Source: Flammeovirga pectinis
GTDB taxonomy: Bacteria; Bacteroidota; Bacteroidia; Cytophagales; Flammeovirgaceae
DNA: 64,000 nt
Reading direction: 5' to 3'
NCBI RefSeq assembly: GCF_003970675.1
Contig: NZ_CP034562.1
Location: 1,116,001-1,180,000, forward strand
Shown here: positions 8,000-16,738 of the stretch, in pieces
How positions within the stretch are numbered: position 1 is the stretch's first letter
Layout: each line of letters starts with the position of its first letter
Translations under genes and position numbers: made by a program
Notes under the pieces: generated by a model
Told to the model about the DNA's origin: nothing
Databases searched by the model: none
Seen by the model: the letters and a program-made list of their open reading frames with translations, nothing else

Positions 8000-8974
8000 A
8001 TGTTAACTAGAAGACCACGTCGTAATAGAAAATCTGTAGGTGTTCGCCAAATGGTACAAGAGACACAGCTAACAGTAGATGACTTTATTTTTCCTTTGTT
8101 TCTAATTGAAGGAGAAAATAAGAAAGAAGAGGTAAGTTCAATGCCAGGTATTTACAGGTACACATTGGATCTTTTGTTAGAAGAAGTAGGAGAGTGTGTT
8201 GCATTGGGTATTAATTCCTATTGTATTTTTCCATCATTAGGAGAAGATAAAAAAGATAGTTTAGCCACTGAAGGGAGCAATCCAGAAGGTATTTACCAAA
8301 TTGCATTGCGTAGCATTAAGGAAAAATATCCTGATACTGTTGTAATGACAGATGTTGCCATGGATCCATACAGTTCTGATGGACATGATGGCATTGTGAA
8401 AGAGGGTAAAATTGTAAACGATGAAACTTTAGAAGTTTTGGGCAAAATGGCATTAGCTCAGGCTAAAGCTGGTGCGGATATCATTGGACCTTCTGATATG
8501 ATGGATGGTAGAATTGGGTATATTAGAGATGTACTTGATGATAATGGATATACGGATGTATCTATCATGTCTTATTCTGCAAAATATGCGTCCGCATTCT
8601 ATGGTCCGTTTAGAGATGCATTAGATTCTGCGCCAAAATTTGGAGATAAAAAGACCTACCAAATGGATCCAGCTAATGTGAAAGAAGCATTGATTGAAGC
8701 AGAATTGGATTATGTTGAAGGTGCAGATTTCTTAATGGTAAAACCAGCTTTATCTTATTTAGATGTTATTAAAACATTAGCAGATAATTTTGATGTGCCG
8801 ATTACTGCTTACAACGTATCTGGTGAGTATGCAATGTTAAAGGCCGCTGCTCAGAACGGTTGGTTAGAAAATGATAAGACAATGTTAGAAATGCTTTTGA
8901 GTATTAAACGTGCTGGCGCGAGTGCTATCCTAACGTATTTTGCAAAAGAAGCAGCAGTTTTATTGAATAAGTAA
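8000..8974 (+). CDS. hemB: Delta-aminolevulinic acid dehydratase (porphobilinogen synthase)
   Basis: Joins two 5-aminolevulinate molecules into porphobilinogen, the second step of tetrapyrrole synthesis, in the cytosol. It has 324 residues, the usual length. The two Schiff-base lysines are K195 (SYSAKYASAFYGPFRDA) and K248 (FLMVKPA). The active-site metal loop reads DVAMDPYSSDGHDG (118-131): the three cysteines of Zn enzymes are absent and Asp/Ala take their place, as in the Mg/K-dependent Pseudomonas type. No other heme gene is nearby. It has its own promoter and terminator. Confidence 0.97.
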   Translation: MLTRRPRRNRKSVGVRQMVQETQLTVDDFIFPLFLIEGENKKEEVSSMPGIYRYTLDLLLEEVGECVALGINSYCIFPSLGEDKKDSLATEGSNPEGIYQIALRSIKEKYPDTVVMTDVAMDPYSSDGHDGIVKEGKIVNDETLEVLGKMALAQAKAGADIIGPSDMMDGRIGYIRDVLDDNGYTDVSIMSYSAKYASAFYGPFRDALDSAPKFGDKKTYQMDPANVKEALIEAELDYVEGADFLMVKPALSYLDVIKTLADNFDVPITAYNVSGEYAMLKAAAQNGWLENDKTMLEMLLSIKRAGASAILTYFAKEAAVLLNK

Positions 8975-9015
8975 ACACTAAATTAAGGTATATTTCTATT
9001 TTTATAGATAACATT

Positions 9016-9047
9016 GAGGGGTGTGATGAAAATTACACCTCTTTTTT
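9016..9047 (+). terminator. hemB terminator
   Basis: GAGGGGTGT against ACACCTC with a one-base bulge, followed by six T. Confidence 0.6.
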
Positions 9048-9121
9048 AATATCAATTAGTTATTGATTTAAGTAATAGCTGAAGCTCTTTTTGTTGAAAT
9101 ATTGACCAAATAACATATATC

Positions 9122-10759
9122 ATGATTTATAATATTACTTCGTCTAAAACACATCCTTATTTTTTAGATTTCAAAATTACATTTATTGCAAAAGAAGATA
9201 ATCAAGTTCTTCAATTACCACTATGGCGACCAGGGAGGTATCAGGTGCAGACTTTTGCAAAGAATATACGTTCAATTAAAGCATCTTGTAAAGGAGCTAA
9301 CTTAAAAGTGCAAACTGTAGCAAGGAATACTTGGAGTGTATTAAATAGTAAGAAAGGAGATGAAATAGAATTGTATTATGAATATTACGCGAGACATCAA
9401 GATGCTGGTGGAACTTGGGTAAGTGAAACTTTTTGGTTAATCAATTTTATTGGGGCAGGAATACTACCAAGAGGTTTATCAGAAGAGGAAATTAAAGTGA
9501 ACATTGCTTTTCCAAGTACATTTGATGTGGCAACTTCTGCAAAAGAAGTGAATGGAACATATAGCTACCAGAATTTTGACGAGTTAGTGGATACTCCTTT
9601 CATGGCAGGGAGGTACATGCATCATAAAACATTCGAAATGGCATCGACGACATTTCATATTTGGTTACATGGTCGAATAACTCCAGAATGGGAGAAAATT
9701 ATCACAGACTTTAGACTTTTTACAGCACCTCAGTTATCAATTTTTGGAGGTTTTCCACACAAAGAATTTCATTACCTATGTTTAATACCACATTTTAAAC
9801 ATTACCATGGAGTGGAACATCAGAAAAGTACTGTAATCACTTTGGGTCCAGATACTGAATTTTCATCAGCTACTTTTTACGAGAATTTATTAGGAATTTC
9901 ATCGCATGAATTATTTCATGTTTGGAACATTAAAAAGATAAGACCTGTTGAATTATTACCTTATAATCTTTTTGAAGAAGTATATTTTGATACAGGTTTT
10001 GTAGCAGAAGGTGTAACGACATATTATGGTGATGCGTTATTGTACCGTTCAGGAGCCTACTCTGTTGAACAATATAAAAAGGAGCTAAATCAATTGTTAG
10101 CGAGGCATTTTGAAAACCAAGGAAGGTTTAATTTATCTGTGGCAGATTCGTCATTAGAATTATGGACAGACGGCTATGAAAAAGGAATTCCTGCAAGAAA
10201 AACATCTATTTATGTAAAAGGGGCTGTGGGAGCATTGATTTTAGACGCGAAAATTCAAAAACAGACAAATGCTACTAAAAGTCTAGATGATGTAATGAGG
10301 TTGATGTGGGAGAGGTTTGGAAGTAAAGATGTAGGATATACAGCAAAGGATTATCAGAATATAGCTGAAGAAGTAATCGGATGCTCTTTAGAGAAGTATT
10401 TCGAAGAAGTAATCTTTGGTGATCTATCACTTGAAAATGAAGTAGAAGAAGCGTTGGTTTATTTAGGTTGGGAAGTTGAAGTGACGCCTCCTAAAGAAGC
10501 TTTTGCAGCAAATTATGGCGTTAAAATAGATGCGTCTGCAAAAGTAATTGATACTTCATATAAACTAGATAAACAAAGGCTTGTAGAAGGAGATCAGATT
10601 ATGGCTATCGATGGTGTAAAAACAGATGCAAAACATCTTCAGCAATTTGTCTCTTCCAAAGAGATGCTCACCATTACTTTTATAAGAGATAGTACTTTAT
10701 GTCAAATAGAGTTATTTAAGAAGAATATGTTGCATTATTTAAAGATAAATGTAACCTAA
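9122..10759 (+). CDS. M61 family metallopeptidase with PDZ domain
   Basis: A 545-residue protein of the glycyl-aminopeptidase family. The N-terminal beta domain (about 1-170, with LPLWRPGRYQVQTFAKNI) is the M61 N-domain. The zinc site HELFH is at 262-266, and the third ligand is probably E296 in TGFVAEGVTTYYGDALL. About residues 460-540 form a PDZ domain (LVEGDQIMAIDGVKTDAKHLQQF). Family members cleave N-terminal Gly or Ala from peptides. No signal peptide is visible, so it should act in the cytoplasm. It stands alone between hemB and a TPR gene. Confidence 0.92.
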   Translation: MIYNITSSKTHPYFLDFKITFIAKEDNQVLQLPLWRPGRYQVQTFAKNIRSIKASCKGANLKVQTVARNTWSVLNSKKGDEIELYYEYYARHQDAGGTWVSETFWLINFIGAGILPRGLSEEEIKVNIAFPSTFDVATSAKEVNGTYSYQNFDELVDTPFMAGRYMHHKTFEMASTTFHIWLHGRITPEWEKIITDFRLFTAPQLSIFGGFPHKEFHYLCLIPHFKHYHGVEHQKSTVITLGPDTEFSSATFYENLLGISSHELFHVWNIKKIRPVELLPYNLFEEVYFDTGFVAEGVTTYYGDALLYRSGAYSVEQYKKELNQLLARHFENQGRFNLSVADSSLELWTDGYEKGIPARKTSIYVKGAVGALILDAKIQKQTNATKSLDDVMRLMWERFGSKDVGYTAKDYQNIAEEVIGCSLEKYFEEVIFGDLSLENEVEEALVYLGWEVEVTPPKEAFAANYGVKIDASAKVIDTSYKLDKQRLVEGDQIMAIDGVKTDAKHLQQFVSSKEMLTITFIRDSTLCQIELFKKNMLHYLKINVT

Positions 10760-10924
10760 ATTTAGGATTGATAGTAAACAACTGTGAATATATACTTAGA
10801 GTGTAATTAGTTAGTTAAATTGCACTCGTACTTTTTAACTGTAACTATTGCTATAAATAGATAAGGTATATCAATTAAATTGGTTACTGTATACTAAATT
10901 AATAACATTTTTTTTGAGCTAACT

Positions 10925-12244
10925 ATGCAAAAAATATTACTCTTTATATTCATGGTACTGCCATTGTTTTCTTATTCCCAAGAGAAAAATGCAGTTGAAC
11001 TATTTTTTAAAAATGCCGAGAAATTTAGGCAAGCAAAAGAATATTATCGTGCCATTGTAGAATACGAACAAGCTATTGCAATTGCGGATACTACTGCTAA
11101 AGTCCATTATTGGAAAGGTGTCTGTAATTTATTAGTAAAAGATACTGCAAAAGCAATTAATGATTGGGACAGAACTTTAGTGATTGATAAAAAGTATATG
11201 CCTGCATATTCTGCTATCTCTAAGGTATATGAGACAAGAAATGATTACACTAATTATAAAAGAAACATTGATTTTTGGTTATCAGTAGAGCAAGATCCTG
11301 TTAAACAAATTAACCTATGTTTTGAAACGGCTACGTATTTTTTTAAAGAAAAGCGTTACAATGATGCTCATGTATATACTAAGGCAGGAATGGGGCTTTC
11401 TTCTTCTAATGTTGAAATGCTCTTTTTAGATGCTCAGATTTCTAATAACATTAAAAAACATCGAGAAGCTATTGCTACCATCGATTTGATTTTAGTGCAA
11501 TTGCCACAAAACTCTCCTTTAAATCAGTTGGCAAAATACAACTATGAAAAAGGAATTGCTTACTACGGATTAGAAGAGTATGAAAAGGCAATGCCTATTT
11601 TAGAAAAGGCGAACTTAGGTCCTTATAAATCGAGAGTGACTAAATTAAAACCGGATTATTTCTTTGCTGTAGCTTCTGCTTTTGAAGATATCTATGCTTT
11701 TGATCAAGCAAAAAGCTTGTTGAATAGAGCAATGAAAATAGACAAGACTTATATTAAGGCTAATATATTAATGGCGGATATTATTGTAAAAGAGGAACAT
11801 CATCATAAAGGAATTCATCTTTTTGAATTAGGTCTTGAAGGATATAAAGGGAGAGATAAGACTTTCTTGAAAGCATATAACGAATTTATTGATATTCTTC
11901 TTTCTTCAAAGAAATACGAAACAGCATTAGCATATTCTGATTATTGTTTAGCCAATTTTAAAGGTGCTAGAGATATAATGTTTTATAAAGTAGTTGCTTT
12001 ACATAAATTAGGAAGAAGAGAAGAGGCTATTGCTATAGGTTTAGACCTTTTAAGCGATTCTAATATCACTCCTAAAGAATATGTTAAGTGTAGCTTATTA
12101 ATGTCGTACGTTTATGGCGTTGAAGATATGCAAAAGTGTAAACAATCTTTATTAGATTGTCGTAAAGGACCTTATTACCCAGTAGGTACTTATGTACTAG
12201 AATATTTTGATAGAATAAGCAGTGATTTAAGAAATGACATGTAA
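10925..12244 (+). CDS. Secreted TPR-repeat protein
   Basis: A 439-residue protein with a signal peptide (MQKILLFIFMVLPLFSYSQ). Tetratricopeptide-like repeats run through the chain, for example AKEYYRAIVEYEQAIAIAD, YEKAMPILEKANLGPYKS, AFDQAKSLLNRAMKIDKTYIKANILMADI and LGRREEAIAIGLDLL. TPR solenoids bind other proteins; location should be periplasm. No catalytic domain is present. It is monocistronic, with a strong terminator right after. Confidence 0.8.
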   Translation: MQKILLFIFMVLPLFSYSQEKNAVELFFKNAEKFRQAKEYYRAIVEYEQAIAIADTTAKVHYWKGVCNLLVKDTAKAINDWDRTLVIDKKYMPAYSAISKVYETRNDYTNYKRNIDFWLSVEQDPVKQINLCFETATYFFKEKRYNDAHVYTKAGMGLSSSNVEMLFLDAQISNNIKKHREAIATIDLILVQLPQNSPLNQLAKYNYEKGIAYYGLEEYEKAMPILEKANLGPYKSRVTKLKPDYFFAVASAFEDIYAFDQAKSLLNRAMKIDKTYIKANILMADIIVKEEHHHKGIHLFELGLEGYKGRDKTFLKAYNEFIDILLSSKKYETALAYSDYCLANFKGARDIMFYKVVALHKLGRREEAIAIGLDLLSDSNITPKEYVKCSLLMSYVYGVEDMQKCKQSLLDCRKGPYYPVGTYVLEYFDRISSDLRNDM

Positions 12245-12264
12245 TATTTGTTTGTTTAAACAAT

Positions 12265-12312
12265 AAAAAACGACCAAAAAGTATAATGTAACTTTTTGGT
12301 CGTTTTTTTTAT
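12265..12312 (+). terminator. Terminator of the TPR gene
   Basis: A run of A, CGACCAAAAAGT, an 8-nt loop, ACTTTTTGGTCG and eight T: an 18-bp perfect stem usable in both directions. Confidence 0.85.
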
Positions 12313-12890
12313 TTTATTTTCTTTGTGATTCGCTTTTTAATGTATTAATACTATAAAGTATTGATAATTGTTACTTTATGATTGTTTTAGTTATGTACTA
12401 TTATTGAGGTTATTTGCTGTTAATTGAAAAATAGTGCTGTTTAAATTTGTTTGTAAATGTTTTTCGTGTTAATATTGTATTATCAAAATATGTGTAATAT
12501 TTTGATAGAATAATAAAAAAAACATCATGTTTATACAATAACTTGACTAAGCTAAAACCATAACATTGAATAGTATAAATTAAAGGCTGACTGTTACTCA
12601 TAAAATACTCGCCAGATGTTCTTTACCTCTTTATATTTAGTATAAAGAGGTTTTTTTTATGCACTTTTTTTAGCTGTCAATTTAAAAATTAATAAAGCCT
12701 TTTATATTGGAGAAGGCTTTAATAGCGTTGTTTAGAGTGATGATATAGGTTTTATATTATTTGGCTATTAGAGCCTTCAGAGACGTTGTATAGGCCCATT
12801 GCTAATGCCTTTATTCACATTTCTGTTAACATATAAATATTAGATAACCTAATGTAGGCAGATTATTAAAATCTACTATTTATTATAGAT
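12313..12890. other. AT-rich intergenic region
   Basis: No convincing protein gene. A 63-codon reverse frame at 12410-12601 lacks family features. Two hairpins stand out: CCTCTTTATA/TATAAAGAGG plus T8 (12625-12658), a proper rightward terminator with no gene before it, and AAAGCCTT/AAGGCTTT (12694-12720). The first suggests a short rightward transcript in about 12320-12625. Confidence 0.4.
12625..12658 (+). terminator. Orphan terminator
   Basis: ACCTCTTTATA and TATAAAGAGGT around a 5-nt loop with eight T. No annotated gene precedes it on this strand for 380 bp. Confidence 0.65.
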
Positions 12891-12899
12891 CATTTTAGT

Positions 12900-13330
12900 G
12901 GAATTCTTAAATAAAAAAACACCTCATACAAGATTGTACAAGGTGAAAAATAAATGCCTGTAGAGTTGGAGTAGGTAATAGTCCTTTCACAGTAAAATCT
13001 TCACTATAAAACATATAATATTCTCGATTGAAAAAGAGAAAAGAAACATAATTTTGCATGAAAATATAATCAGTTATTTTTTTTGAATCGCTAATAAATG
13101 CTAGTAATGGTTATGAATCGTTCAGCTTTCTTCTTAGCTAAACTGTTGATACAATGTTAGTAACAATTTATAGAATCCGCAAATAAGATGTGCATAAAAT
13201 AACCTATTAATCACATTTTTATAAAGTTGATAATTATGTAAAGTGTTATTAAAAATTTCATAAATGTATGTGGTGATTTACTTAGAATATTTTCGAGAAA
13301 AGTTGTAGAAATTAAGTTAGTAGATACATT
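12900..13330 (-). repeat. Diverged noncoding repeat, copy A
   Basis: About 430 bp that resemble 14350-14790 (copy B) in order and partly in sequence. Shared blocks are an ACACCT...AGGTG hairpin next to an A7 run at the left end, GAATCG-type short repeats in the middle (13085, 13115), and TTATTRAAAATTTCATAA plus TTTACTTAGAATATTTT at the right end. Read leftwards, the left hairpin followed by T7 is a terminator, so each copy could be a short leftward transcript. No conserved ORF is shared by the two copies. Copy A lies just downstream of HepT. Confidence 0.5.
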
Positions 13331-13386
13331 TAGTCTACTAAACGTGTGTACTTTTACGTTCTTGATTGCATTGTTGAGGTGGAAAA

Positions 13387-13731
13387 TTATTGATCTCTTT
13401 TAGAGATTTCATTGTTTACTTCTTGTAACAATTTAGGGAGTTGATTAATTATGATATTCCAGATTATTTGATCATCAACAAAGTCATAACCATGTATCAC
13501 CCAATTTCGAGTATCCACAATTTTTCGTGCATTTGATATAGGAAAGTTTGCATCAATTTTTAAAATCCGTTGAGTGGCTTCTCCTATAATTTCAATTTCT
13601 CTTTCTATAGCTCTTTTGAGGAGTCGATTATTTTTATAGATGTAAAAATCACGTTTCCCTTCTAGATAATCAAAAATAGCAAGTATGGAGTCTTTTATAT
13701 CAAATAAGCTTTTTAAGATATTATACTTCAT
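13387..13731 (-). CDS. hepT: HepT-like HEPN toxin
   Basis: A 114-residue all-alpha HEPN protein (DUF86). The RNase signature RX4HXY is present as R75-NWVI-H80-G-Y82. In characterised HepT proteins R and H cut tRNA or mRNA, and the Tyr is the residue that MntA modifies with AMP to switch the toxin off. AIEREIEIIGEATQRI is the family's second helix. It overlaps the upstream mntA by 11 bp, so the two are translated together. A second pair of the same kind lies at 46794-47451. Confidence 0.88.
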   Translation of the reverse strand: MKYNILKSLFDIKDSILAIFDYLEGKRDFYIYKNNRLLKRAIEREIEIIGEATQRILKIDANFPISNARKIVDTRNWVIHGYDFVDDQIIWNIIINQLPKLLQEVNNEISKRDQ

Positions 13732-14026
13732 AGATTAGTAATTTTGTTTCATCAACTTCTTTTTTAAAATAAGGATTCTGAATACTAGGTTCGGTTACTA
13801 CGTCTATTTCTCTTTTAAAAAGGTTTCTTAGTGCATACTGAAGGTTAAAATAACTATCAGAGTAATCTTCGAAACTTATATTTTCTTTTAATTTTACAAT
13901 AAAATCAATATCACTACTCGTAGTAAATTTATCTGTAACTACCGACCCAAAAACATATAATTTTGTTATGGGTAATTTTTTGCAAATTTCGATTATTTGT
14001 CCCTTATATTGATCTATATAGCCCAT
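13721..14026 (-). CDS. mntA: MntA-like antitoxin nucleotidyltransferase
   Basis: A 101-residue minimal nucleotidyltransferase. LYVFGSVV (GS at 27-28) followed by SSDIDFIV (D39, D41) is the GSx10DxD catalytic pattern of the polymerase-beta fold. In known MntA/HepT systems this enzyme transfers AMP from ATP to the toxin tyrosine and neutralises it. It is the first gene of the pair and overlaps hepT. The pair points away from the polysaccharide locus, as does the other copy. Confidence 0.9.
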   Translation of the reverse strand: MGYIDQYKGQIIEICKKLPITKLYVFGSVVTDKFTTSSDIDFIVKLKENISFEDYSDSYFNLQYALRNLFKREIDVVTEPSIQNPYFKKEVDETKLLIYEV

Positions 14027-14340
14027 ACTATTTTTCTAGAAATTTTAAATAATTTTTTGCGGATTCGATAGAAATTAATTTTTTCTAATTTACAGATATT
14101 AGTTTGAACATAAAAGTTTAGATCTATTTATAAAACTCCACGTATTTTTAATAAAGACTTCAGTTATTGATCGATGATACAATACATATTATTTTTACAT
14201 ATAGTTGAAACCATGGATTAATGATATAAATCAACTACCTGCACCACCCGTTCGTGAATTAAAAGCCTAGCTTTTTTTGTATTTTCAGCAATGGAAAAAA
14301 TGAAGAAGCATGAATAAATAGCAAGCACCTAATTAACAAC
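14027..14340. other. Intergenic region with a degraded element copy
   Basis: No gene. It contains a partial copy (14260-14309) of the repeat family that ends CAGCAATGGAAAAAATGAAG; here the CTTCG half of the terminal hairpin is altered to GTAT. The rest is AT-rich with no clear signal beyond the promoter that mntA must have. Confidence 0.4.
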
Positions 14341-14349
14341 AAAAAATAT

Positions 14350-14790
14350 ATATAATCTTGATATAAAAAAACACCTCGCATATTTCTATACGAGGTGAAA
14401 ATAACTTTTGTATCGTTGGAATTATAATAAAACCAGAACAGTACAATAAATATTTTTCAATCAAAAACGTAGATCTTGTTTGGTTATAGCGTTAGCTAGA
14501 ATCGTAAGCTCTTGAATGAGAAATTAGTTATTTTTTTCATGAATCGTCGTTAGTAAAATTATGAATCGTAAAGCTAATATGTTTTTATTATCATTTGTTT
14601 TCATTCGATACGCAATGTTAATAATCGTAAACGTAATAACAAAACAATTAAGTAATAAATTATAAATCAATTGCTATTTTTAGATAGATTGAAAATATGC
14701 ACTTTGTTATTGAAAATTTCATAAAATAAAAGCTGTAATTTACTTAGAATATTTTTTTTAATTAATCTTAATTTTACCAGATGTATTTAG
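14350..14790 (-). repeat. Diverged noncoding repeat, copy B
   Basis: Counterpart of 12900-13330. The left hairpin is CACCTCG/CGAGGTG (14366-14396 region) with an A7 run, a leftward terminator. Four iteron-like GAATCGTAA words lie at 14499, 14541 (GAATCGTCG), 14563 and 14622 (TAATCGTAA). The right end shares TTATTGAAAATTTCATAA and TTTACTTAGAATATTTT with copy A. Together the two copies bracket the MntA/HepT pair as direct repeats. Confidence 0.5.
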
Positions 14791-14796
14791 TCATGT

Positions 14797-15036
14797 AAGG
14801 GAGTAGCACTGTTACGTCATTACTTTACAAAGTAAATGATAATGAAATATCTACTACAGTATTCCAATTGAGATGGACGTTTTTTAGTAAAACGTCCCTA
14901 CAAGCAACATTGATTTCCAACACGAATATAAATCAATGACTACGTATCATCAAGCCCAATTGAAAAACAAAACCCCGAGAACTCACAGCCTAGCTTTTTT
15001 TGCTTCGTTTTTTCAGCAATGGAAAAAATGAAGAAG
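14797..15036 (+). repeat. Structured repeat element, left copy 2
   Basis: Contains GGGAGTAGCACTGTTACGTC, the hairpin GGACGTTTT...AAAACGTCC (near 14880-14897), then GCCTAGC, a T-run, and the end hairpin CTTCGTTTTTTC/GAAAAAATGAAG that encloses CAATGG. It stops at 15036, touching the fcl stop codon at 15042. Same family as 20407-20676 and the inverted copies at 43-50 kb. Confidence 0.75.
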
Positions 15037-15041
15037 AAAGA

Positions 15042-15983
15042 TTACCTTTCGACAAATTCATTCTTAGCAACAAAGTCTTTATAGGTTAATTTGATACCCT
15101 CTTTAAGTTCAACTTTATGTTTAAATCCAAGGTTGTTTAATTTTGATACATCCATTAATTTTCTTGGAGTACCATCAGGCTTAGAAGTATCCCAGACTAA
15201 TTCACCTTCAAAACCAACGACTTCTTTTATGGTTTCAGCTAATGCTTTGATACTAAGATCTACTCCAGTACCTATATTTACAAATTGCTCTCCATTGTAA
15301 TTTTGCATGAGGAAGAAACCAGCAGCAGCTAGATCATCAACAAACATAAATTCTCTTAATGGTGCTCCTGACCCCCAAACTTCTACAGTGGGTGCATTGT
15401 TTTCTTTTGCTTCATGGAACTTACGTAATAGGGCAGGGAGTACATGAGAATTTTGTGGATGATAATTATCGTTATACCCATATAAGTTAGTCGGCATAGC
15501 AGAGATGAAGTTACAGCCATATTGTGCTCTGTAAGCTTCACACATTTTAATGCCCGAAATTTTGGCTACGGCATATGGTTCATTCGTTGGCTCTAAAACC
15601 CCTGTTAGCAGATAATCTTCTTTTAAAGGCTGAGGAGCCATTTTAGGATAGATGCAAGAAGAACCTAAAAAGAGTAATTTCTTCACTCCATGCACATAAC
15701 TTTGATGAATGACGTTGTTTTGTATCATCAAGTTTTCATAGAGAAATTGTGCTCTGTAAATGTTGTTAGCTTGAATACCTCCAACTTTTGCAGCAGCTAA
15801 AAATACATATTCTGGCTTTTCTTCCCCAAAGAATGCTGTTACAGCCACTTGATCTTTTAAGTCTAATTCAGCTGATGTACGTACGACTATATTGTTGTAT
15901 CCTTCTGTAACTAATTTTCTATGTATTGCAGAGCCTACCATACCTCTGTGACCTGCAATGTATATTTTTGATGCTTTTTGCAT
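15042..15983 (-). CDS. fcl: GDP-L-fucose synthase, copy 1
   Basis: 313-residue SDR enzyme that epimerises and reduces GDP-4-keto-6-deoxymannose to GDP-L-fucose with [14 protein letters not shown] (11-19) is the GxxGxxG cofactor site, GSSCIYP supplies the catalytic Ser, and [10 protein letters not shown] the Tyr-Lys pair. By my hand count it differs from the second copy (22464-23405) at 18 of 313 residues, about 94% identity. It follows gmd copy 1 but is separated from it by 755 bp of relics and palindromes, unlike the 254-bp spacer of copy 2. Confidence 0.95.
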   Translation of the reverse strand: MQKASKIYIAGHRGMVGSAIHRKLVTEGYNNIVVRTSAELDLKDQVAVTAFFGEEKPEYVFLAAAKVGGIQANNIYRAQFLYENLMIQNNVIHQSYVHGVKKLLFLGSSCIYPKMAPQPLKEDYLLTGVLEPTNEPYAVAKISGIKMCEAYRAQYGCNFISAMPTNLYGYNDNYHPQNSHVLPALLRKFHEAKENNAPTVEVWGSGAPLREFMFVDDLAAAGFFLMQNYNGEQFVNIGTGVDLSIKALAETIKEVVGFEGELVWDTSKPDGTPRKLMDVSKLNNLGFKHKVELKEGIKLTYKDFVAKNEFVER

Positions 15984-15994
15984 TATCTTTTTAT

Positions 15995-16240
15995 TTTCAG
16001 AACTATGATGGCGTGATTTATTTTGATGTTTCTCAATAACATAAGTATTGAAATGGGCAATTAATGCTTTATTATCAATACCTTGTTAGTTGAATAACTG
16101 ACTTTGTGAAATAACCCCCAAAAACGATGATCAATATCAGAACCTCTTTTGAAGTTGCCCATAATCCTAGAGTCAAATACTTTTTGTAGTTCAAGAAATA
16201 ACGAAAAAGTATCTTTTGAGTAACGCTATAAATAGTGTTA
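15995..16240 (-). pseudogene. Nucleotidyltransferase relic (MNT type)
   Basis: Read leftwards, FLELQKVFDSRIMGNFKRGS followed by DID closely matches the FGSRAMGNYKRGSDID catalytic block of MNT nucleotidyltransferases, with Asp for the first Gly. The frame then fails; [19 protein letters not shown], typical of the C-terminal half, appears in another frame just before fcl. There is no full frame and most of the middle is missing, so it is an eroded gene. It lies directly after the small ORF at 16242-16394. Confidence 0.4.
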
Positions 16241-16241
16241 A

Positions 16242-16394
16242 CTATTTAAAATCTTCTACTTTTACTTGAATAGCTTTTCCGTTTTTAGATATTACAATAG
16301 GAGTATTTTTTTCTTTTTTAAAATCAAGAAGTTTTTTTCGGCTTAATGCTAAACCTTTTATTATATCTTGTCTTTTTTTATCTAAATGATTCAT
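16242..16394 (-). CDS. Small ORF beside zeta-toxin relic
   Basis: 50 residues, MNHLDKKRQDIIKGLALSRK..., ending NTPIVISKNGKAIQVKVEDFK. It begins within 17 nt of the zeta-toxin relic stop (the frames overlap), as in a two-gene toxin-antitoxin operon. Lysine-rich helix followed by a short beta hairpin with KNGK is a pattern I associate with small partners of Bacteroidota zeta toxins, but this is recollection and not proven. With the toxin truncated it is likely an orphan. Confidence 0.4.
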   Translation of the reverse strand: MNHLDKKRQDIIKGLALSRKKLLDFKKEKNTPIVISKNGKAIQVKVEDFK

Positions 16395-16599
16395 TACTAT
16401 ATATCGTTTTTATTTTTAGAAATAGTTCAGAATTATGATATTCTATAGGTTGTCCTTTTTTACATTGTGCAATTAATTCATGTTTTCCTTCTGAATTATT
16501 GAAAAACATCCAATCATCTACTTGTTCAACAAAGATACGGAAGAAATTTGTTAAGCCATTTTTATATCTTCTTTCTTCTTGAGCTTTATGGTGTATACT
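16378..16599 (-). pseudogene. Zeta-toxin-type C-terminal fragment
   Basis: About 70 codons open up to a TAG at 16600-16602: RRYKNGLTNFFRIFVEQVDD, then WMFFNNSEGKHELIAQCKKG. The pattern (R/Y)NGLxNFFxxYxxxxDxWxxxDNS is the C-terminal end of Bacteroidota zeta-toxin/UDP-GlcNAc-kinase-like ATPases. The Walker A part is absent. The break falls exactly at the start of a palindromic repeat (from about 16599), suggesting truncation by that repeat's arrival or by recombination there. Confidence 0.5.
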
Positions 16600-16722
16600 C
16601 TATCGCAAGTGTTAAGCCGTCAGGCGTCACTTGTGATTCATCATTGAAGAAGTCTCCAGACTTCAAACGATATATTTCCATTATCATCAGCCCAGGACTT
16701 AAGTCCTGGGCTGATGATAATG
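16599..16722. repeat. Composite palindrome block between fcl and gmd, copy 1
   Basis: Three hairpins in series: GCAAGTGTT...CACTTG, AAGTCT-CC-AGACTT, and a 44-bp perfect palindrome (16679-16722) built on CAGCCCAGGACTT. A near-identical block stands at 23474-23597 in the second fcl-gmd spacer. Confidence 0.75.
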
Positions 16723-16738
16723 TTATTAATATTGTTAT

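Noticed and set aside
12410-12601. 63-codon reverse frame
   Set aside because: Low-complexity AT-rich composition, no family features, and no conserved context.
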